A stretch of 7,061 bases of DNA from an uncultured Verrucomicrobiota bacterium (lineage in GTDB: Bacteria > Verrucomicrobiota > Kiritimatiellia > RFP12 > UBA1067): positions 1 to 7,061 of the forward strand of contig CALZAJ010000082.1 of assembly GCA_945613785.1 (NCBI GenBank). The letters are read 5' to 3'. Position numbers and translations under genes: made by a program. The number at the start of each line of letters is the position of its first letter. Positions within the stretch are counted from its first letter, which is position 1. This document shows, in pieces, positions 1-4,988 of this stretch. Under the pieces are notes generated by a model that did not search any database, was not told where the DNA came from, and worked only from the letters and a program-made list of their open reading frames with translations.

Positions 1-48
1 GGGTTAGTCGGTTCGCGGCGAGGAACGAGCCGCGCAACCGACTAACCC
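1..48 (-). terminator. Long inverted repeat, probable terminator after rluD
   Basis: Positions 1-19 and 29-48 are inverted repeats. Thirteen outer base pairs (GGGTTAGTCGGTT) and six inner pairs (CGCGGC) are separated by one unpaired base in the right arm, and a 9-base loop lies at 20-28. The hairpin starts 37 bases past the rluD stop in the direction of transcription, which is where an operon terminator would sit. The T-run expected after it on the minus strand would fall left of base 1 and cannot be seen. On the plus strand the hairpin is followed by ATTACTTTT, so it may work in both directions or serve a convergent gene outside the window. A mobile-element end is an alternative that cannot be excluded at the edge of the sequence. 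Confidence 0.55.
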
Positions 49-52
49 ATTA

Positions 53-90
53 CTTTTCGGAGGGGCTCGGGCTTTTCGAAGGGGCTCAGA
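53..90. repeat. Imperfect 19-base tandem duplication at the rluD 3' end
   Basis: Bases 53-71 and 72-90 are adjacent copies of a 19-base unit (CTTTTCGRAGGGGCTCRGR) that match at 16 of 19 positions. The right copy overlaps the last codon and TGA stop of rluD (stop at 86-88), while the left copy is entirely in the trailer. This looks like a small slippage duplication of the gene end. No function is evident. Confidence 0.6.
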
Positions 91-1018
91 CAGGGCTCAT
101 ATAGGCCTGCATGTCGGACGGGATGGGCGCCTCAAAAGAGAGCTGCTCGGAACGGCAGGGATGCCAGAGGCGGAGTTTCCAGGCATGGAGCATCTGCCGC
201 GACGGAACCGGCGTCAACCGCTTGTCGAGCGGTGACTTCCCATAGACCGCATCGCCGATCACCGGACGCCCCAAGGAGGCCATGTGGACGCGAATCTGAT
301 GCGTCCGCCCCGTCTCGATGAGACACTGCATCAAGGAAATCGCCGGCGTATTCGCCCGCCGCGCGGACGAACCGTCCAAGGCGGGGACAGTCTGCAGCAC
401 CTCCCAATTGGTAATGGCCGTCTTGCCGTTGCGCTCCACGATCGCCATCCGCTTGCGGTCGACCGGATGCCGTCCGATGAGATTCTCAATGCGCCCCCGC
501 GTCAAGTCGGCCTGCATCGGCGGCTTGTGACAGATCGCCAGATAGGTCTTCTCGATGTGCTTGTGGGACGCGAAGGCCGCGGTCAGTCCGTCCATCGCCT
601 TCTGGGACTTGGCGACCACGATTAGCCCCGACGTGTCCTGGTCAAGCCGATGGACAATGCCTGGACGCGCCACGCCACCGATTCCCGAGAGGTTCGGACA
701 ATGGTGCAGCAGCGCATTGACCAGCGTGCCCGTGAAATGTCCCGGCGCCGGATGCACGACCATCCCCGGCGCCTTGTTGAGGACGATCATGTCCTCGTCC
801 TCGAACACGATGTCGAGCGGAATGTCCTCGGGCTCGGGAATCGCCGGGACAGGCGGCGGGATCTCGACCTCGATCTCGTCCGTCTCGGACACCTTCATCC
901 CCGCCTTCTCGGCAACGGCCCCGTTGACCGTGACGAAGCCCCCCTTCACGAGTCCCTCGATACGGGACCGCGAAAAGTCCGGGTAACGCCCCAGCAGAAG
1001 CTTGTCCAACCGCTCCAT
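86..1018 (-). CDS. rluD: RluA/RluD-family 23S rRNA pseudouridine synthase
   Basis: This 310-residue protein is full length for the RluD group, which isomerises uridines to pseudouridine in the helix 69 region of 23S rRNA in the cytoplasm. An N-terminal S4 RNA-binding domain covers about residues 1-55 (RLDKLLLGRYPDFSRSRIEG, then VTVNG). The catalytic domain follows, with the hallmark HRLDQDTSG at 123-131, where Asp126 is the expected nucleophile. Other family motifs are NKAPGMVVHP (81-90), IGRHPVDRKRM (181-191) and the GRTHQIRVHMASLGRPVIGD segment (237-256). The chosen ATG at 1018 shares one base with the gspK stop (TGATG), has GAGAGG just upstream and begins right at the S4 domain. The open frame extends to 1069, but the added residues do not look like the family. 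The coupling to gspK puts a housekeeping rRNA enzyme at the end of a secretion operon. The exact target uridines (RluD versus a paralogue such as RluC) are inferred from the S4-plus-catalytic layout only. Confidence 0.9.
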   Translation of the reverse strand: MERLDKLLLGRYPDFSRSRIEGLVKGGFVTVNGAVAEKAGMKVSETDEIEVEIPPPVPAIPEPEDIPLDIVFEDEDMIVLNKAPGMVVHPAPGHFTGTLVNALLHHCPNLSGIGGVARPGIVHRLDQDTSGLIVVAKSQKAMDGLTAAFASHKHIEKTYLAICHKPPMQADLTRGRIENLIGRHPVDRKRMAIVERNGKTAITNWEVLQTVPALDGSSARRANTPAISLMQCLIETGRTHQIRVHMASLGRPVIGDAVYGKSPLDKRLTPVPSRQMLHAWKLRLWHPCRSEQLSFEAPIPSDMQAYMSPV

Positions 1019-2247
1019 CAGTCCTCTCGCCAGCTGATATAACGGACCTTCTTGTCCTTGACGTAGCACTCCGCCTGGACGATGCGCGTCATGCCCTTCG
1101 ATTCACAGGTGATCTTCATCTTGAAGACCGTCGTCGCCACGTCTGTCGAATAGGCCAGATAGTTGCCCGCCTCGTTGCCGATGTCCTCATCCACGCGGTC
1201 AATCAGGTCGCTCCAGTCCTTGTACGGCCACCAGGTGCGGTTCCGGTCGTAGTCGTCGCGATGGACGGGCTCGGCGGAGAGTCCGTCCAAAATCGCCTGC
1301 GCGACCACCTTGGCCTCATCCATCGCATCGTCCCGCTCAGGATCGGCGAAGATGCCGGGAATCGTCACCAACACGTCCAGGCTCTTGCAGCTGTTGATGT
1401 TGATCTTCGACGAGCCCTCGGTACAGAAAAGATCCTCGAGACCTCGGACCGTGATCTGGTTGTCCTTGTGCTCCCACGGATTGATCACACCACCCGTCAG
1501 CACCTGCGGATATTCGCGCCAGCCACGCAGATACGCCAGCTCATGGACATCCGGGATGCGTCCGTTACGCGGACGCTTCCGGTCCTCCTCGTCGATGTGG
1601 TTGTCCTCTTCGTACTCCTCGTACCACTTGCTTTCGGCGCCGCATTCCTCGCCGTCAATCGCCGTCACCGTGTCGTCCTGATCACGCCAGTCGTCCCAAG
1701 AGGCGATCAGGATGTTCCAGAGCTTGATGACGCCGTCCTTCTCCGTCGACAGCTCCTCGGGGATATTATGGGACTGGAAGATCATCCACCAGCGCTCCAT
1801 GTACTTCGAATCGTTCGCACCATTGTAGAGCTCGTTGATGTTGATGATGCCGGTTTCGCCCGAATTGACGCTCTGAAGCTCGACCTTGACGGTGGACGGA
1901 TTGACCAGCTCGCCATCCTTGTCCCGCGTCTCGTCCAGCAGGATCGGCCCGATCGTGCATTTCGAATAACTCTTCAGGTCCTGCTTCTCCAACAGCCAGC
2001 GGTCATCCTCCAGCAGCTTGTCGGTGTCCTGGTCTTCGTTCCAGTCCGCCACATCCGAATACTTGAGCAACACGATCTCGCCCAACGCCTGCCCCGCCTC
2101 GACCAGACGGTTCACCCGGTTACGCTCGCGGACATAGACATTGATGCCCGCCTGCTGACGCGCTTCGTAGACAAAGGAGATGACCAGCACGGAGAGAACC
2201 GCGATGGTGACAAGCGACATCAGCAAAGCACTGCCCTTGCGCTTCAT
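1018..2247 (-). CDS. gspK: Type II secretion minor pseudopilin GspK
   Basis: This 409-residue protein has a short prepilin leader (MKRKG, cleaved after Gly5 by the prepilin peptidase) followed by a hydrophobic helix, about residues 6-27. Mature position 5 is Met, not Glu, as is typical of GspK, the largest pseudopilin that caps the pseudopilus tip. Family segments include GIININELYNG (133-143), the Trp/Asp-rich IASWDDWRDQDD (181-192), NGRIPDVHELAYLRGW (228-243) and KININSCKSLDVLVTIPGI (281-299), the last resembling the helix-hairpin-helix-like repeat of GspK. Residues 200-230 form a charged, acidic insertion. The ATG overlaps the gspJ stop as ATGA and is preceded by a near-perfect Shine-Dalgarno, AGGAGGT, at 2253-2259. 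The gene lies after gspJ, as in classical operons, and runs into rluD with a one-base overlap. GspK normally forms a tip complex with GspI and GspJ. The function is assigned from the fold, motifs and gene order together. Confidence 0.9.
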   Translation of the reverse strand: MKRKGSALLMSLVTIAVLSVLVISFVYEARQQAGINVYVRERNRVNRLVEAGQALGEIVLLKYSDVADWNEDQDTDKLLEDDRWLLEKQDLKSYSKCTIGPILLDETRDKDGELVNPSTVKVELQSVNSGETGIININELYNGANDSKYMERWWMIFQSHNIPEELSTEKDGVIKLWNILIASWDDWRDQDDTVTAIDGEECGAESKWYEEYEEDNHIDEEDRKRPRNGRIPDVHELAYLRGWREYPQVLTGGVINPWEHKDNQITVRGLEDLFCTEGSSKININSCKSLDVLVTIPGIFADPERDDAMDEAKVVAQAILDGLSAEPVHRDDYDRNRTWWPYKDWSDLIDRVDEDIGNEAGNYLAYSTDVATTVFKMKITCESKGMTRIVQAECYVKDKKVRYISWRED

Positions 2248-3143
2248 CTCGGACCTCCTCCGCCCATGCGGCCGCCATTGGGACCGCGAGTGCCGCCGCC
2301 GGTCTGACCACGGTTGCCGCCCGTCGTCGAACCGCCACCACGGCGTCCGCCGGCCGCGCCGTCCTTCTCCGCGTCAGAAGGCGTCGCTGCACCATCCTGA
2401 CTTTGCTCAAACACGGGAATGCGGATGATGCGCATCACGGGCGCCGTATTGGTACGATAGCTCCGACCCTCGGGGTCAGCCACGCGGAACGTGAGCTCGA
2501 CCTTGTAAGGGACGGAATTGGACGACTCCCACTCGTCCTCGAACTTGGGCTCGTCGCCCGCCTTCGCCTTGGCCTGTTCCTGATCCTTCAGGACGCGACA
2601 ATTGAAGCCCACGACGCCGTCTGCAATCAGCACGGGCGCATACATCTCGTCATTGGCGAAGGTATAGTCGACGTCATCGTCCTTGGGACGCAGCGCGACG
2701 TCCGGACACTGACGGGCATAAAGGCCCGTCTTCATGATCTCGGTCCCCCATTCGCGGCTGCCCTCCTCCAGGATCATCACCTGGACGCGGTGGACCGTGT
2801 CTGCAACCGCGTTACGGTTGCCAATGATCGCGGAGCCCGTCTTCGAGAACTCAATGAGGTCCGAGCTGTCGGGATCCTCGCCGTCTCCGTTATCCGTCAG
2901 CTGAAAACCGTAGTCATAGCTCTGTTCGCCGTTGTGGGGATAGTACATGCTGCGCAGCGCAGAGACGACCTGATTCAGCGCGTAGTCCGTCCGCTGCATC
3001 TTGTCCATATATTCGGTGGACACCTCCCAGCCCTTCGTGATCGCATTGAAGGAAAGGACGGAAAAGAGCGTAATGACGGCCAGGATCGCGACAGCCGCCA
3101 TGATCTCAATGAGCGTGAAGCCCTTCTGGAGACGCGCGCTCAT
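2244..3143 (-). CDS. gspJ: Type II secretion minor pseudopilin GspJ with Gly/Arg-rich tail
   Basis: This 299-residue protein begins MSARLQKG, a type IV prepilin leader cut before Phe9, then FTLIEIMAAVAILAVITLF. Glu13 is the conserved mature Glu5. The next region (QRTDYALNQVVSALRSMYY, 50-68) and the later VPYKVELTFRVADPEGRSYR segment (211-230) fit GspJ, which joins GspI and GspK in the pseudopilus tip in the periplasm. Residues about 261-299 form an unusual tail made almost entirely of Gly, Arg, Asn, Thr and Ser, in GG-based repeats. It is absent from well-studied proteobacterial GspJ and makes this protein longer than usual (about 200 residues). The start overlaps the gspI stop as ATGA, with GGAGGA about ten bases upstream. 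Identification as GspJ rather than another minor pseudopilin relies partly on its place between gspI and gspK. Confidence 0.85.
   Translation of the reverse strand: MSARLQKGFTLIEIMAAVAILAVITLFSVLSFNAITKGWEVSTEYMDKMQRTDYALNQVVSALRSMYYPHNGEQSYDYGFQLTDNGDGEDPDSSDLIEFSKTGSAIIGNRNAVADTVHRVQVMILEEGSREWGTEIMKTGLYARQCPDVALRPKDDDVDYTFANDEMYAPVLIADGVVGFNCRVLKDQEQAKAKAGDEPKFEDEWESSNSVPYKVELTFRVADPEGRSYRTNTAPVMRIIRIPVFEQSQDGAATPSDAEKDGAAGGRRGGGSTTGGNRGQTGGGTRGPNGGRMGGGGPR
2253..2261 (-). promoter_or_regulatory. Strong gspK Shine-Dalgarno embedded in the gspJ Gly tail codons
   Basis: The minus strand reads GGAGGAGGT here, ending five bases before the gspK ATG at 2247. It contains the full anti-Shine-Dalgarno complement AGGAGGT. 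The same bases are the GGA-GGA-GGT codons for three glycines at the end of GspJ (MGGGGPR, then TGA), so the ribosome binding site and the Gly-rich tail share DNA. It is the strongest such site among the genes here and decides the gspK start. Confidence 0.8.
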
Positions 3144-3589
3144 TCCTCGGGCTTCCTCCAGAACGTCACGTAGCTCTCCTCTTCGTGGTTGCCCCGACGG
3201 TCGTCACCCCAGCGGACCGTCACCTTGACGATGTGAAGTCCACCCAGGCGTTCGATCTCCTCGTCATCGTTCTTGTTCAACCACTCACGCTTCCAAGTGT
3301 AACCGTGGAACTTCTCGTCCTGGGCATCCGTCAGGCGGATGTCGGAAATCTTCTCCCAGAGCTCTGAAGCCCGCGTCTCCTCGACCTCGAGCTCATCCTC
3401 CGGATCCGTCACGTCTGCAAGCGGATAGGCCATGTCCCCGAGATCCATGACCTCCTGGGCGGTTTCGAGATACGTCGACCCCAGCATGACCTGCTGTGCC
3501 TGCGACATCGAGATGATGACAGTCGTCAGCCCGACGCCGAGAATGATCGTGGCGATCAGCACCTCCAGCAACGTAAAACCGCGGCGCAT
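3140..3589 (-). CDS. gspI: Type II secretion minor pseudopilin GspI
   Basis: This 149-residue protein starts MRRG, then FTLLEVLIATIILGVGLTTVIIS. The prepilin peptidase would cut after Gly4, leaving Phe1 and Glu5 of the mature protein, and the FTLLEVLIA signature is characteristic of GspI. The C-terminal portion (HIVKVTVRWGDDRRGNHEEE, 119-138, then SYVTFW) matches the GspI ending, with a conserved V-x-V-x-W beta strand. The length is close to the family norm. The true start is the ATG at 3589, which shares one base with the gspH stop (TGATG) and has AGGAGG seven bases upstream. The open frame extends 34 codons further into gspH, but that extension would bury the prepilin leader. GspI nucleates the tip complex with GspJ and GspK and initiates pseudopilus assembly at the inner membrane. 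The acidic stretch at about 62-72 (DPEDELEVEET) fits the charged character of all the neighbouring pseudopilins. Confidence 0.9.
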   Translation of the reverse strand: MRRGFTLLEVLIATIILGVGLTTVIISMSQAQQVMLGSTYLETAQEVMDLGDMAYPLADVTDPEDELEVEETRASELWEKISDIRLTDAQDEKFHGYTWKREWLNKNDDEEIERLGGLHIVKVTVRWGDDRRGNHEEESYVTFWRKPEE

Positions 3590-4479
3590 CAGTCGTCCTC
3601 CTCGTTCTGAGAAAGGACTTTCGCCGCGCCAAAGCGGTCGATCTTGATGGAAAGACCCGATTCGGGCTTCTCGCCCTGCAGATAAATCCACAGACGGTGC
3701 GGCTTGACCTGTCCGTTCACCTCCCAGCCAACGCTGACGGGAGCCTGAAGTTCGTCATCGGACCCGGAAGAGGTGAAATCCACGGACTCGGCCGCGGCCT
3801 TTTCGGCCTCCTCCTTCTCATCGGACTCCTTTTTCGCGTCCTTGTAGCGGTCGATCAGATAATCGACGTTCGAGAAGACGGAGATCTTCGTCTTGGTCTT
3901 CTCCTCGGTCTCGTCGACGTCCAGTTCGTCGTCGCCCATCGTGACCTTGAGACAGACGCCGCGAACGACATCTTCGGAAATCGGCGCGAAGAGAATGTCC
4001 TCCAACGACTCACCTCCGGAAGAATCTTCCGACGATTCCTCGGACTCGGAGGCCTCCGTCTTGTTCTCGTCGGCGGAATGCAGCACCGAACCGCTTCGCG
4101 TCCGATGCGGACCCGACTTCTTCGAGCTCCGCCGTTCCTTCTCGTCCTCAACTGGAAGTCCGTCCAGCCGCACCCGCTCACCCGACAGGGTCTGGGCTAC
4201 CTGGACGCCGGAGGAACCCAGCAACTTGGCGCCGACAATGTCGATCTTCGCGCAAGGTTCTCCGTCCACCCGAACGGTGGAATAAGTGATCACGCACGGC
4301 TTGCCGGTCACCAGGGCCTCGGACCGGGCGAGACGGACCGCGGCAAAGACATCGCGAGTCGCCCCGCGAAGCTTCGACGCGCCCGTTCCCGCCGAAAGGC
4401 CCAAAACCGTCGCCCCCGTCACGACTCCGATGATCGCGACGACCGTCAGGATCTCGATCAGTGTGAAACCTTTTCTCAT
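3589..4479 (-). CDS. gspH: Enlarged GspH-like minor pseudopilin
   Basis: This 296-residue protein has the leader MRKG followed by FTLIEILTVVAIIGVVTGATVLG, with the conserved Glu at residue 9 (mature Glu5). The next part (GATRDVFAAVRLARSEALVTGKPCVITY, residues 39-66) is the typical GspH/FimT region, an amphipathic helix leading into the first strands. Usual GspH proteins are about 150-200 residues, so this one is much larger. The extra length is mainly a low-complexity insert at about 112-160, basic first (KERRSSKKSG) and then Ser/Glu-rich (SESEESSEDSSGG), plus a Lys/Glu-rich segment at about 212-232. In the secretion system GspH links the tip complex to the GspG shaft. It starts 28 bases after gspG, and no clear Shine-Dalgarno precedes the ATG, unlike nearly all its neighbours. 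It is called GspH by its N-terminal half and its place between gspG and gspI. A more divergent minor pseudopilin is possible. Confidence 0.8.
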   Translation of the reverse strand: MRKGFTLIEILTVVAIIGVVTGATVLGLSAGTGASKLRGATRDVFAAVRLARSEALVTGKPCVITYSTVRVDGEPCAKIDIVGAKLLGSSGVQVAQTLSGERVRLDGLPVEDEKERRSSKKSGPHRTRSGSVLHSADENKTEASESEESSEDSSGGESLEDILFAPISEDVVRGVCLKVTMGDDELDVDETEEKTKTKISVFSNVDYLIDRYKDAKKESDEKEEAEKAAAESVDFTSSGSDDELQAPVSVGWEVNGQVKPHRLWIYLQGEKPESGLSIKIDRFGAAKVLSQNEEDD

Positions 4480-4507
4480 GCCGCGCGGGACGACGTCCGT
4501 TCAGACG
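4480..4507 (-). other. Short gspG-gspH gap with weak hairpin and no ribosome site
   Basis: The 28-base gap lacks any AGGAG-like sequence before the gspH ATG. Beginning at the gspG stop codon, the minus strand can pair ACGTC with GACGT around a six-base loop. This is too small to act as a terminator. It may help keep GspH scarce relative to the major subunit GspG, but that is inference. Confidence 0.3.
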
Positions 4508-4939
4508 TTAGTCCTTGTCCTCGTCCTTCTTGAGGGCCTTGTCGCTGCGAATGTCGTCATCGGTGCCGAACTCCTGGTCACCGCCAGCGGAGATGATCAC
4601 GATGTTCTTGTTGCCCTTCTTCTCATACTTGTACTCGGAACCCCACGGATCGACGAGGGCTTCCTCGCCACCTTCCATGTAGGGATCCTCGCCCTCGACG
4701 AGCTTCTTGAGGTCGCTCGGGAAGCTGCCCTTCTTCATCTTGTAGGTCACGCAGCCGGACTTGAGGGCGTCCACGCCGCTCTTGGCGGCCGTGCGGTTGG
4801 AGCTCTCGAGCATCTTCGGGATGTTCACGACAGCGATCGTACCGAGAATGCCGATGATGGCGACGGCCACGAGGATTACAATGAGCGTAAAGCCGGCGCG
4901 CATGGCGTGAACGGCAGCGTTTTCTTCTTTTCTGTTCAT
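4508..4939 (-). CDS. gspG: Major pseudopilin GspG with Val replacing mature Glu5
   Basis: This 143-residue protein carries a 16-residue prepilin leader (MNRKEENAAVHAMRAG) and then FTLIVILVAVAIIGILGTIAVVNIP. The C-terminal half has the GspG hallmarks: FPSDLKKLVEG (73-83), VDPWGSEYKY (96-105) and the calcium-binding loop SAGGDQEFGTDDDI (117-130). GspG polymerises into the pseudopilus shaft that pushes substrates through the outer-membrane secretin. The oddity is mature position 5: the codon at 4877-4879 is GTA (Val21 of the precursor), where major pseudopilins have Glu, and one base change from GAA would explain it. Glu5 normally pairs with the N-terminal amine of the adjacent subunit and is needed for assembly. 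The start at 4939 is supported by AGGAG seven bases upstream. An internal ATG at 4903 would give a four-residue leader like the other genes but has no ribosome site. The tail KKDEDKD is highly charged. The gene ends in TAA, the only TAA in the window. Confidence 0.9.
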   Translation of the reverse strand: MNRKEENAAVHAMRAGFTLIVILVAVAIIGILGTIAVVNIPKMLESSNRTAAKSGVDALKSGCVTYKMKKGSFPSDLKKLVEGEDPYMEGGEEALVDPWGSEYKYEKKGNKNIVIISAGGDQEFGTDDDIRSDKALKKDEDKD

Positions 4940-4988
4940 TTTTATTCTCCTATGGTAGATTCAAAGCAAAAGAACTCGTCGAATTTTA
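4940..4988 (-). promoter_or_regulatory. AT-rich gap with gspG ribosome binding site, possible promoter
   Basis: This is the largest gap between genes (49 bases) and is visibly more AT-rich than its surroundings. AGGAG at 4947-4951 sits seven bases before the gspG ATG. Further upstream there are T-rich stretches (TTCTTTTGCTTTG), but no convincing paired -35 and -10 boxes. It is the most plausible place for a separate gspG promoter, which would let the shaft subunit be made in excess of the upstream enzymes. The ribosome site is clear; the promoter is a guess. Confidence 0.4.

Noticed and set aside
1019..1069. Upstream extension of rluD to 1069
   Set aside because: The S4 domain begins at the ATG at 1018, which overlaps the gspK stop and follows GAGAGG. 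The extra residues overlap gspK without family support.
1261..2307. Long plus-strand open frame opposite gspK
   Set aside because: It is antisense to a convincing GspK, is full of Arg, Val, Leu and Asp with no domain pattern, and has no ribosome site. It is a shadow typical of GC-rich DNA.
2403..3173. Plus-strand open frame of 256 codons opposite gspJ
   Set aside because: It has no recognisable motif and is composed as expected from the complement of a coding strand, while the opposite strand encodes a clear prepilin-type protein.
3590..3691. Upstream extension of gspI to 3691
   Set aside because: It would place 34 residues before the prepilin leader MRRG and lie inside gspH. The ATG at 3589 has AGGAGG at good spacing.
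3697..4533. Plus-strand open frame of 278 codons opposite gspH, with hydrophobic stretches
   Set aside because: The Leu/Val runs come from the complement of acidic and Lys codons in the GspH insertions. There is no start context and no family resemblance.
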